Below the pieces are notes generated by a model, which saw only the letters and a list, made by a program, of their open reading frames with translations, made no database searches and had not been told where the DNA came from. 41,540 nucleotides of DNA from Arsenophonus sp052174495 (GTDB lineage Bacteria; Pseudomonadota; Gammaproteobacteria; Enterobacterales; Enterobacteriaceae): the NCBI GenBank assembly GCA_052174495.1, contig JBQMRR010000085.1, positions 1 to 41,540 on the forward strand. The letters are read 5' to 3'. Made by a program: the position numbers and the translations under genes. Of the stretch, positions 29,605 through 38,785 are shown piece by piece; position 1 is the first letter of the stretch; each line of letters begins with the position of its first letter.

Positions 29605-30995
29605 TATAGAAATTTTGAGATAGATGGCGTATGCTACTGATTGATTTCATGGATGATTTCAACAACAGAGAGATGATATGTAATAAAAAGTTTACTTTAG
29701 AAGTATCCGAGAAACCAGATACTTCCTCTAGGGGACCCCTTGCATGAACGCATCCATAATCCTACTAGGAAGCTGATAGGCACTGTTGTTGAGACGGATC
29801 TTAAATTCATACTACAAGAACATTCTGAATACTGACCTGTCGACAGATATTATACCATAGTTTTCTGTAATGGTATTTACTCCAACGAACCATGCAGACT
29901 GGTATTGTTAATATTGAGATAAAAACCTAAGATTAAGGATTGTAGGGTGAAAATATATTTCAATACCTCCTTCTTGCCACCTTATCTGAAGCGCACAAAA
30001 TCATCAAAAAGTTATTACCCATCACTTGTACTTGCGAGATATGATCCATTAGCCACCCACCGATGATTTTTACGAAGCTGTAGGTTTTCTCAATGAGAGA
30101 AAACATAATCTTTTCTCTGCAATATCATTAGCAAATTGAAACACAATGATTTGAAGGGCATAGGTAAAATGTGGTACTCTTTACGTAATTTAAGCGATAT
30201 GTCTAACGTTATTTCTGGATTGATGGCATATAATCAATCTGTCAGATAAATAATCGCCCTTTGTCTGCTCCTCATTATTGACGTCGCTGAATATGAATCC
30301 AAGGAGCTCATTGCGCCCAAATATACTTATCGATAGTCAGGAAGCGTATTGGGCTGAACTTCCGGATAGAGCAGTGAACGTTGTGTTTTAATTATGTTTC
30401 CTAGGCTTGCTAGGAAACCGGTTCTATTAGCTTTTGGAATGCAATAATAAAGATATTCTCCGATACGTAGCAGCAATGTTATTGAGTAGATATAAAATAG
30501 CTGATGTGCTAACTTTAATTTTATTAAAGACATGCAACCGAAAGTTAAGGTAAGCTGCGGGAGATTTTGTTAGCAGAAAGCCGTAATGCCGCTAATGAAT
30601 CTTTTGATGTTTTGTTATAAAGTTTTTAGCGTATCGTTCAGCTATGAAGAAATTGCATGAATAATCAAAAAGAATAGGCTGGCATTCTATAACTTCTCGT
30701 TAGTGCACTGTGGCATCAATAAGAATGACGAATCTGAGTTGAATTAGTTATTATGATACTGTGAGGCTATGAAGCCGAAGCACGAAGTACTGTAGTTTGA
30801 GAAAAACAATTATTTGAATGCTATTTAAGCTGCTCCCATCTACTAAGAAAATATGGAGCTGGCTAAGAGAATTTTTTCTGCTTGTGATCATGCTGATAAA
30901 TAACATATTATTTAATAATGAAAACAGATTCATGAAGCATCAGAGTGGAAGATATCCTAATCATATATACCAGATTTGTCAATAACTCCTTTGTC
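29605..30995 (+). mobile_element. Dead IS256-family (mutator type) element, full length
   Basis: This is a third full-length plus-strand copy. The 5' block GATTTCATGGATGATTTCAA and GACCCCTTGCATGAACGCATCC-type marks (start of the transposase, DPLHERIH) lie near 29650-29760. The KELIAPKYTYR segment (family KELIAVKDGYR) is near 30310-30340. The C-terminal part near 30700-30890 keeps NLS-LRLRSTKYC-like pieces, and the terminal block TGAAGCATCAGAGTGGAAG ends at about 30995. It is broken throughout. With the minus copy at 26600-27610 it brackets the IS91 remnant and the two-gene remnant. Confidence 0.7.
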
Positions 30996-31554
30996 GCGTG
31001 TTCGGTAAAACCTTTTGTTATTAATGTTAACAAACAGACACTTCCTGATAACGTTTATTGAGCAAAAATTGTATAAGGCAATATAATTGCCGATAAGAAA
31101 ATAAACGGTTTTTATTATTACTTAACTGCTAATATATTAATCTTGTGATCATAGCCATATGGGCAGTGATCTTGCTGCTATTAAAGGGTTTTAATTTGAG
31201 CCTTATTTGCATATTTATTTCAAAAAAAGAAAAATATTTTTAATACTGCAATCAGTTGTCATCTTACACTGTGCTGTATTTCTAAAAATAAGAATAGTCT
31301 GAACGATGTTCAGGTAATCGACTTATATTTTTCTTATATTGTATGATTTCTAGTATTTTGCGGTGATGTCATTTTGTGGTACTTATTCATATACTAATGA
31401 AGTCTTGTTAGATTAAATGGTAATAGCATCGCAGCTTTTTATCTATTTGTATTGTCACAAAATCTACTATTCTGTCTTTACAGAATTTTGCAACCTGGTT
31501 ACCAAAATCTTATTAATTAAGCGTTTTATCATTCCTGGGGTGTTTTTGCTAACT
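30996..31554. other. Desert, nothing recognised
   Basis: AT-rich sequence with no open frame of note. A short plus-strand run near 31148-31210 is hydrophobic (IAIWAVILLLLKGFNLSLI) and could be a membrane helix of a lost gene, but nothing around it supports an assignment. Confidence 0.3.
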
Positions 31555-32625
31555 GTTTACTCCTGGATCATTATATAGATCCTCGCCATCCAGTTCCATC
31601 CATGGCAAGATAACTATTGATGAATATGTTTGATTGTAAAAATATAATAATAATTAGCATGGCTCCCAATCGTCAAATAACTCCAACATTTAAATCAGAA
31701 TTGCTATTTAGGTCAACAAAAAGTTTGCATCTACTTTAACTAAGTATCATCATGTGGTATATCTAAACTTACTGTTGCTAAAAATAAGATGATGTTGATG
31801 ATCACGGTCATATTCTTCATTGGTTGCCGCCGATACACTGTAATTTTCTCAAAAAGCTGAAGTTGATTCCCCTGCTTGGCGAAAAATATTTTCTTCCTTT
31901 TGTTAATTTAATTGAGAGCCCCCTTATGCGAATTTCTTGAACCCATTGCATCTTAATCTGGTTTGAATCCTTGTTTATACAGGGTATACAGGGTATAATG
32001 AGTAGAGAATTTGCGTGAAACAAGACAAAAAAATTCCAGAAGACGGAAATATAAAGCATTCAAAAATTACGCGTCTATATTATTTGCACGTAAATATAAA
32101 ATATTTTCCAAAAATGCCAAAGAAAACTTTAGGACATTATCTTTCGTAGGCATAAATTATACCACTTTATAATTTTTATCTGTCTTGAAAATGCAAGATC
32201 GCGGTCAATGCTCGCCGCTTCTTATATGATTTTAATCGAGACCTCCCCTAACTATCCATTAGGTACTTACAGATTACTTTTTGGCCTACAAAACGTTCAG
32301 CTATCAAAAACATGAATTCGTTTGTTTATTGTATAGAGCTTAATATATATAGAACACCGATTTATCATTCACGATATATTTTCAAATATATGGCATGATC
32401 GAGCTATTTAATGGGCATATAAAAGATATATGGTAAACCATCCTTTGAATTCTGCTCAAGAGCTTAAGATCATTCTGCATTAATATATTTAACTATGGAA
32501 TCAATCAGGAATTACTCAAATCAGTTTTGGCTAATAAAATTCCATTGCAGTCTATACAAAATTAGTTCAAAGTTAAACTTGAATTATTCAAAAAAACCAT
32601 ACTATTTTCCGAGATGTGAAACCAA
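31555..32625 (+). mobile_element. Dead IS481-family element
   Basis: The left end block ATCATTATATAGATCCTCG starts near 31561. The transposase start reads MAPNRQITPTFKSELLF from the ATG at 31659, then SKLTVAK (helix-turn-helix), and frames near 32070-32170 carry FPKMPKKTLGHY (family YLPKMPDETRRRYLF). Near 32190-32260 are AVNARRFL-like and FNRD pieces; near 32390 the MIELFNGHIKDIW stretch (family MVERFNGRIEDVL); near 32450-32600 NSAQELKIIL and SKTPL-LY-F-VKLELF-like ends. Order and signatures fit an IS481 rve-type transposase. The 463 bases before typA that follow hold nothing I recognise. Confidence 0.7.
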
Positions 32626-33088
32626 TGCAATCTTTTATCAGTATTAAGTTTATAAAGAACAGCGCTGATATTAGAATTTTTTATAATTAAGTAAACGTCA
32701 AAGATAATATAATAAAGAATTCTCATTAATGACAACAATGAAAATTTAATGATTTTTAAATAAAAATAAGTAACAACTAACAAGAGGTCTTAATGACTCA
32801 TCCAGTCCACTATTAAGTTCTAGTTAGATTACGACATTAAAAACACACTTGTTGTGGCATGTATCTATCTTAATGACTCTAAGAGATTGATAACCCTGAC
32901 ACCTGATTTATCAGATGTAATCGAAATATAAGATATAACGCATGATTTCTTTTTTGTCAATAGGTATTGTTAGGTTATATTTTATATTATTAAAATAGGT
33001 TAATGTTACTGGCCAAGGGTTAAGTGATTTTATTTCTCTCAATTTAACATGTTCATATCACTCTTTTGAAACCATAAAATAATATTAT
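32626..33088. other. Upstream region of typA, nothing recognised
   Basis: This is 463 bp between the IS481-type remnant and typA. In E. coli glnA stands upstream and divergent; I see no trace of it. The typA promoter should be here, but the sequence is so AT-rich that -10 like hexamers are everywhere and I will not choose one. Confidence 0.3.
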
Positions 33089-34918
33089 ATGTTATTAAAT
33101 ATCAATGATTTAAGAAATATCGCCATCGTCGCCCACATCGATCATGGGAAAACGACATTGATCGATAAATTATTACAACAATCTGGCACCTTTGGTGAAC
33201 GTAATAATCTCGATGAACGTGTAATGGATTCCAATGATTTAGAAAAAGAACGTGGGATCACAATCTTAGCAAAAAATACCGCTATCAAATGGCATGGTTA
33301 TCAAATTAATATTATTGATACGCCGGGGCATGCTGATTTTGGTGGTGAAGTTGAACGGGTCATGTCAATGGTTGATAATGTGTTGCTATTGGTTGATGCT
33401 ATGGAGGGCCCGATGCCGCAAACCTGCTTTGTTACTAAAAAAGCCTTTCTTCATGGTTTAAAACCAATCGTGGTAGTCAATAAAATTGATCGTCCAGGAG
33501 TAAGACCTGATTGGGTTGTTGATCAAGTTTTTGATCTGTTTGTCAACTTAGAAGCAACTGATGAACAATTAGATTTTCCTATCATTTACGCTTCAGCTTT
33601 AAATGGTATTGCTGGAATTGATTACAATGATATGGCTGCAGATATGACACCACTCTACGAAGCAATTGTAAAATATGTTCCTCCTCCCCAAGTTGATATA
33701 GGAGGTGCTTTCCAAATGCAAATATCTCAGCTTGATTACAATAATTATTTAGGTGTTATTGGTATTGGTCGAATTAAGCGTGGCGCAGTAAAGCCAAATC
33801 AAACAATTACTATTGTTAATAGTAAAGGTAAAAGATGTAGTGGTAAAGTGGGTAAAATATTAACACATTTAGGATTAAAGCGTATCGATTCTCAGATTGC
33901 TAAAGCCGGTGATATTATTGCCTTAACAGGATTGGGGGAATTAAATATCTCAGATACCTTATGTGATCCACATAATATTGAACCATTACCAGCATTAGCT
34001 ATTGATAATCCAACAGTAAGTATGTATTTCTGTGTTAATACCTCACCGTTTTGTAGCCGTGAAGGAAAATATGTTACTTCCCGTCAAATTTTAGATCGCC
34101 TGAAAAAAGAATTAGTGCATAACGTTGCGTTACGTGTAGAAGAGACTGACGATCCCGACGCTTTCCGTGTTTCCGGTCGTGGTGAACTTCACCTTTCGAT
34201 ATTGATTGAAAACATGCGCCGTGAAGGATTTGAATTAGCTGTTTCTCGTCCTAAAGTTATTTTTCGTGAATTTGAAGGTCGTAAACAGGAACCTTTTGAA
34301 CAGGTTACACTTAGTGTTGAAGAACAACATCAAGGCGATGTTATGATCGCATTAGGCAAACGTAAAGGTGAAGTGCACGATATGTTGCCTGATAGTAAAG
34401 GACGTGTGCGGCTTGATTATATTATTCCAAGTCGTGGACTAATTGGTTTTCGAACTGAGTTTATGATGATGACATCAGGAACCGGTTTGCTGTATACAAC
34501 CTTTAGTCATTATAATGATATACGTCCTGGTGAAATTTGTCGTCGACAAAATGGCGTTATAATTTCAAATTGCCAAGGTAAAGCGGTAGCTTATGCGCTT
34601 TATAGTTTGCAAGATCACGGTAAGTTATTTCTTAATCATGGTGCTGAAGTATATGAAGGACAAATTATTGGTATTCATTCTCGCTCAAATGATTTGACTG
34701 TCAACTGTTTAACAGGTAAAAAATTAACCAATATGCGTGCATCAGGAACAGATGAATCTATAACTTTATCCCCGCCGGTTAAAAAAACATTAGAACAGGC
34801 ATTAGAGTTTATCGATGATGATGAATTAGTGGAAATTACGCCACAATCAATCCGTTTAAGGAAACGCTATTTAACAGAAAATGATCGTCGTCGTGCTTAC
34901 AGAAATAAAGAAGTTTAA
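33089..34918 (+). CDS. typA: Ribosome-associated translational GTPase TypA/BipA
   Basis: TypA is an EF-G-like GTPase that binds the ribosome and helps 50S assembly and growth under stress. It is 609 residues (E. coli 607). The G domain carries AHIDHGKTTLIDKLL (P-loop, about 15-29), RGITILAKNT (switch I), DTPGHADFGGEVERV (switch II) and NKID. It is followed by domain 2 (LDYNNYLGVIGIGRIKRG), EF-G-like domains (FRVSGRGELHLSILIENMRR) and the TypA-specific C-terminus (SRGLIGFRTEFMMM, GHAEVYEGQIIGIHSR-like, LTGKKLTNMRASGTDE, LTENDRRRAYRNKE). The start ATG has no good ribosome site; alignment to E. coli MIEKLRNIAII would put the true start within a few codons of it. No neighbour is intact. Confidence 0.97.
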   Translation: MLLNINDLRNIAIVAHIDHGKTTLIDKLLQQSGTFGERNNLDERVMDSNDLEKERGITILAKNTAIKWHGYQINIIDTPGHADFGGEVERVMSMVDNVLLLVDAMEGPMPQTCFVTKKAFLHGLKPIVVVNKIDRPGVRPDWVVDQVFDLFVNLEATDEQLDFPIIYASALNGIAGIDYNDMAADMTPLYEAIVKYVPPPQVDIGGAFQMQISQLDYNNYLGVIGIGRIKRGAVKPNQTITIVNSKGKRCSGKVGKILTHLGLKRIDSQIAKAGDIIALTGLGELNISDTLCDPHNIEPLPALAIDNPTVSMYFCVNTSPFCSREGKYVTSRQILDRLKKELVHNVALRVEETDDPDAFRVSGRGELHLSILIENMRREGFELAVSRPKVIFREFEGRKQEPFEQVTLSVEEQHQGDVMIALGKRKGEVHDMLPDSKGRVRLDYIIPSRGLIGFRTEFMMMTSGTGLLYTTFSHYNDIRPGEICRRQNGVIISNCQGKAVAYALYSLQDHGKLFLNHGAEVYEGQIIGIHSRSNDLTVNCLTGKKLTNMRASGTDESITLSPPVKKTLEQALEFIDDDELVEITPQSIRLRKRYLTENDRRRAYRNKEV

Positions 34919-35294
34919 ATAACAAAAATTGTTTGATTTTATATGAGTCAAAGTAATGAATTTATATCTTTTTTAATTATTAATTACTAAAAGTAGATTG
35001 CTATTTAGCATGGCAAAAATAGTTTCCTGTCAGGATGCATCTCGAAATAGCTTAAATATTAAATCAATGAGATGTGTTGGTTATTATATTCTGATTAGAA
35101 TCCTAGATCACTAAAAATGTTTTTTGTTTGATAAGCATCAATTAAGCTACTTATGTAAAAGATAAATAGTTTTTTATTTTAAGTGATAGCTGTGTTACAC
35201 GATCCACTAAATGTATTTATAAAATTAACCATCTGTTTTCAGATTAGTTAATTTTTAGCTAAATAGCTGCTATTAATTTTAATAGGGAATCTTA
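34919..35294. other. Downstream region of typA
   Basis: Nothing recognisable as a gene on either strand. It contains the hairpin at 35221-35256 described separately. An IS256-type end begins at about 35295. Confidence 0.3.
35221..35256 (+). terminator. AT-rich hairpin with T-tail after typA
   Basis: The arms AAAATTAAC and ATCTG pair with CAGAT and GTTAATTTT around a TTTT loop, with a 1-by-2 base internal bulge. The right arm runs into five T residues. It resembles a rho-independent terminator, but it lies about 300 bases after the typA stop and is low in GC, so it may instead be a relic of a mobile element. Confidence 0.35.
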
Positions 35295-35410
35295 AACTAA
35301 AGTGAGTTATTACTAAATCTACTGTATGATGGTGTAGCTATATTTTGATGCTTCGTGAATCTCTTCTCTATCTTTAAATTAGATATTGTTTATTACCAAT
35401 AGTGGAGATT
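35295..35410 (-). mobile_element. Terminal fragment of an IS256-family element, left member of a pair
   Basis: This has the shared outer block (TTATTACTAAATCTACTGTA) and inner block (TTTTGATGCTTCGTGAATC, then a TCTTTAAATTAGAT match) of the IS256-type 3' end. Only about 115 bp remain. The opposite end of the same kind lies at 37359-37432, with an unidentified repeat and an IS91-type copy between. Confidence 0.55.
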
Positions 35411-35439
35411 TAGCAGCGTCCAATTTAAGGATGAAGAAA

Positions 35440-35695
35440 ACGTAAAACAGTGTAAATGGCGTAGCTATGCTATTTCTAGGATGTTCCTGATATAAATGCT
35501 ATTTTTACTCTGCAATATGTTAATTTTTAGTAATTTATCCAGATGGATCGTAATAAATCTCCTAAAAGGAATAAACTAGATAAATCAGGGATATAACACA
35601 TAACTTCACATGTTACACTGCCTATTTACTCAAAGTATTTTATGATCTTCTTTTTTTAAAATTAAAGAAAAAGACCGATTAATTTTTTATAACAC
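35440..35695 (+). repeat. Third copy of the unidentified repeat of 12090-12605
   Basis: Matches 12090-12352 in order: TAGCTATGCTATTTCTAGGA, GCAATATGTTAATTTTTAG, a CCAGATGGATCG block, TCACATGTTACACTGCC, and the end AAGACCGATTAATTTTTTAT then AACACCC. It is a single copy here rather than inverted. The 310 bases after it, up to the IS91-type frame at 36006, hold no gene I can name and are probably the left part of that element. Confidence 0.55.
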
Positions 35696-36005
35696 CCAAA
35701 ATATACCATACAGCAATGCATATAATTTTAACACGCAAGGACTCCTCACTTTTACTCAGGGATTATCCGATGTTTTAAACAATCCCAAGGTTAAGTTAAT
35801 GGCGCTGATAAAATTTCATTGAGAAATAATAACTAAAAATATACTTTCCGATAAATTTATCACTTATAAAGAACTAGGAATAATTCTCGTCTCTTTTGTT
35901 TCTTAGAACAAACACAAAGATAATTTGACCGATAGACTTGATAAATGTAGACAGGATGACGATTTCTCTTTCTCTAGAAAGAGATCCAGAGAGTAATTTA
36001 CCCAC

Positions 36006-37358
36006 ATGTATATTTCTTTCCGCTCAAGTAAACTGCTTTTCACCATTGGGACGGTGTGGGGGAATAATTTTTTTAAAAACACAGTGAAAATGTCAACTTA
36101 TGAATCAGTCGGTGCTATCAAGCGAATGTTTACCTACAGAAGTTATATCATGGGTTTTGTTTATCGACGCTATTGCTATGTTTCTCCTGAATACGTTCCC
36201 ATGACTATTTTTTACCAAAGTTATAAATTAAAAGCTTACAGTTCATACGGAGTCAAATCTACCGAGCAGTGGTTATCACAGGAGATTTATATTTTATTAA
36301 CTGTGACTGATAACACATTACTTTTACTATGCCCATCTTCTTTGGCCTTTTTAATAATAACTGATCACTACTCAATCCCTTATTTTGTATTTGTCACTCG
36401 GACTATCCTGAAGTAGGAACATAAATAGGATATCGAAATTGGTATCTCTGTGCCATACATACTTATGGTTGACAACTAATCAACATCTTGTGTCAGTCCT
36501 GGATATTAAACATGCTCTATGATAGGAGCTATTTTTCAAAAAAAATGATTGAAGAAATCTGGTAAAGGCGCTGTTATCCGACTTTGCGTCATAGCAATGA
36601 GATGATAAACTATAAGTTTCCTGGTCTTTAGCATATTTACGCCAGGAGAACTGGCAACGTTACTGAAAAATACCGTACCAAGATTACTGGAAAATACATT
36701 TTGTTAAAAAAGCAAAATAGTTTGCTGTAGTGTAAAATATCTATAACGATACCTTTAAACGTCACGGATAATTATTCCATCTTCAAAACCTCAGCATTAC
36801 AGGAAGTGAGAGTAATTGTATACGATTACATATTAACTGGACTCAAACAATAATCGTAGCAATAGACCACGAATGCTTCCAATAAGATAGGAAGAGATAG
36901 TTGAGCGCTATATTAGGCATATTCCTCCTAAGAATTTTAAGATAGTACGTTATTATGGTTTCTTATTGAATTATAAACGAAATACACTATTACCGAGGTT
37001 CTATAAAGCGCTGAAAATGATGATTCATAAAAACTTGTCTTCGCCTTTCTAATGAAAGGATTTGTGCGCATAGATCTGTACAAATATTCTGTATGATGAC
37101 GACTATTTTTACTGACGCTCAGGCTGGGTAAATAATCAATAAAACTATTATCAGGAAAGACTACATAAAATAAAAAAGGAAGCTTATCAACCTAAACCCT
37201 AGAATTAATGTTTAATATTAGTATTTTAGCTGAAAGAATACACACTTGAATAAAATTTGAACCTACAATAAGCCCAAGTAAATCGATTCTATCTCTTTAT
37301 TAGGAGAAATTGATGGCTTTGGTCCTCTTTTTAAGAGCGATTTAATTTCCTAAACCAT
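36006..37358 (+). mobile_element. Dead IS91-family element, near full length
   Basis: A 136-codon open piece (36006-36416) is the transposase N-terminus: MYISFRSSKLLF, KMSTYESVGAIKRMFTYRSY, then the zinc-ribbon region and SYGVKSTEQWLSQEIYIL (family SCGVKATEQWL). The zinc cysteines read Tyr or Ser (YKLKAYSSYG where the family has CKSRFCSSCG). Broken frames follow with the WPFFNN-like stretch, ARRTGNVTEKYR (family NWQRYL), HIPPKNFKIVRYYGFLLNYK near 36930-36980 and a LHKIKKEAYQ tail near 37165. The conserved end block (TCTATCTC, then GATTTAATTTCCTAAAC) stops just before GAAC at 37359. It lies between two IS256-type ends, apparently nested. Confidence 0.75.
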
Positions 37359-37432
37359 GAACAAATTGATGAAGCATTAGAACAAAGTGTAGCCTCATTG
37401 CCATAACTATATTTGCTAATAACTCAGAATGC
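37359..37432 (+). mobile_element. Terminal fragment of an IS256-family element, right member of a pair
   Basis: The sequence TTGATGAAGCATTAGAAC and TTTGCTAATAACT are the inner and outer marks of the IS256-type 3' end seen at 24980-25035 and 30930-30995. About 74 bp remain. It ends 22 bases before the ybjG start codon. Confidence 0.55.
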
Positions 37433-37453
37433 ATATTCAATAAGGGTTTTACT

Positions 37454-38023
37454 TTGCTAAATAATATTAACTTAAGTTTATTTAGTTTTATTAATGCTAA
37501 TTCAACTACATCAATTAGTACGCTAACACTAGCAATTTTTTTGGCTAAACGACTCATTCTCATATTCCCCTTAATTACTATAGCCTGTTGGCTTTTAGGA
37601 TCATCAAAAAATTTAGTTTTACAAAGAGTGTTTGTCTGTAAAACTGCTCTTGCAGTTATTATAGGTTTAGTTATTTCTGGTTCTATTGGTGTATTTTTCC
37701 CACAAGATCGACCTTTTATGTTGGGGATAGGCCAACATTTTCTTGCTCATGCTCCTACAGCATCATTTCCGAGTAATCATACTACTATTGCTTTTATCTT
37801 CTCTTTTGGGTTTTTATTTTGGTTAAGAACTTGGATTGGACTATTCTTATTTGCATTGTCTTTCATAATTGGATGGGCGAGAATTTTTCTTGGTGTACAT
37901 TGGCCTTTAGATATCGCAGGCGGATTTTTGGTGGCGATTATAGCTTGTGGAATTAGCCAAATAGTCTGGCAAATTAGTGGCAATAAGTTATTACTATATA
38001 TAATGAAAGCTTATAAAATCTAA
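37454..38023 (+). CDS. ybjG: Undecaprenyl-diphosphate phosphatase, PAP2 type
   Basis: YbjG removes a phosphate from undecaprenyl pyrophosphate on the outer face of the inner membrane, recycling the lipid carrier for peptidoglycan and LPS. It is 189 residues (E. coli 198, a shorter tail) with several membrane helices. The PAP2 signatures are DRPFM (Arg86, Pro87), FPSNHTTIAF (Ser107, His109) and ARIFLGVHWPLD (Arg143, His149, Asp153). The Ser of the usual SRxxxxxH motif is Ala. The start is TTG, chosen because MLNNINLSLFSFINA aligns with E. coli MLENLNLSLFSLINA; AAGGG lies seven bases upstream. It is closely bracketed by IS256-type ends on both sides, so its ancestral promoter is probably gone. 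Other PAP2 family members (BcrC type) are possible names. Confidence 0.88.
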   Translation: MLNNINLSLFSFINANSTTSISTLTLAIFLAKRLILIFPLITIACWLLGSSKNLVLQRVFVCKTALAVIIGLVISGSIGVFFPQDRPFMLGIGQHFLAHAPTASFPSNHTTIAFIFSFGFLFWLRTWIGLFLFALSFIIGWARIFLGVHWPLDIAGGFLVAIIACGISQIVWQISGNKLLLYIMKAYKI

Positions 38024-38025
38024 AT

Positions 38026-38264
38026 TATTAGCAAAGCTGATGTATGACGGTCAGGCATGGAGCCAGCTCTGATACCTCAGAAATCTATTCTCCATCCTTA
38101 AATTGTACCTTATTTACTACCATGATAGCAGCTAATGGAACTTGAGCTGCTGACGGCTCGAGTAAATAATGTTCAATTTAATGATAGAGAACAAAATTTA
38201 CGAAATATCAGAATTGAGGGAACCTGAGAATCATATACTAAATTTGCTAATAACTTTTATTGAA
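38026..38264. mobile_element. MITE-like IS256 derivative with both ends and no transposase
   Basis: The left end (TTATTAGCAAAGCTGATGTA, CTCAGAAATCTATTCTCC, 38026-38115) and right end (about 38160-38264, closing with TTTGCTAATAACT) are both of the IS256 transposase-3' type. They face outward and are separated by only about 45 bp. The total is about 240 bp with no room for a transposase. It starts 3 bases after the ybjG stop and is followed directly by an IS1595-type fragment. Confidence 0.6.
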
Positions 38265-38785
38265 GTAGACGAAGTATTTTTCCTGAATTCTTTAAAAGGA
38301 GGGTTATATTCCAGATAGGAAAAGTGCAAAATGCGGGAGAGGAGGAAATGAAAGGAAAGAACGAATTGTGTTCTTATGATAGGCTGAGATCGATAAGATC
38401 ACAGATGAACAATAGATTTTTGAAGACTTTTTAATGCAGAATCTGTTAGCAATTTTATTGCTCTAATTATTGATAAAGAATTCATTCTTTGCTTGAATGG
38501 AGCTAAAGGGTATGAAACCTTTTCCAGTGAGCACAAAATTAGTTACCATCGACTAATAAGGTTGAATAAACAGAGAGTTATTTAAGAAATTCTACATTAA
38601 AATGTGGAAAATTATATTAGCTAATTAAAAGTATAGCTGAGTAGTTTCCTCTATGGTATGGGAGTTATTTATTTATCGAATTATTTAGACTGAAGAATAT
38701 TATTTAAAACTACAAAAATTTAAATATAGATGTGCTATAAATTGCTCTGTGAGCAAAGCAACATCTTTTCCTAAGATAGGCTGAT
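38265..38785 (+). mobile_element. 3' part of a dead IS1595-family element, copy 3
   Basis: It begins inside the transposase at IEVDEVFFLNSLKGGLYS-like sequence (family VEVDETFFLESFKG) at 38265. It continues through KRGGNERKERI-like frames near 38330-38370 and the LIIDKEFILCLNGAKGYETF segment near 38465-38520 (family PVIDRDAILCTDGASAY), and ends near 38785. The N-terminal zinc-ribbon half is absent, replaced by the MITE-like unit. The LIIDKEFILCLNGAK piece is the best family match of the three copies; the catalytic Asp of CTDGA reads Asn. Confidence 0.7.

Noticed and set aside
31817..32059. Minus-strand open frame of 80 codons
   Set aside because: Antisense to the dead IS481-type transposase, which is the better explanation of this sequence.
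32562..32783. Minus-strand hydrophobic open frame of 73 codons
   Set aside because: AT-rich sequence readily gives Leu/Ile/Phe-rich frames; it overlaps the end of the IS481-type remnant and has no supporting features.
37342..37563. Minus-strand open frame of 73 codons
   Set aside because: Antisense to the start of ybjG and an IS end; no sign of a real gene.
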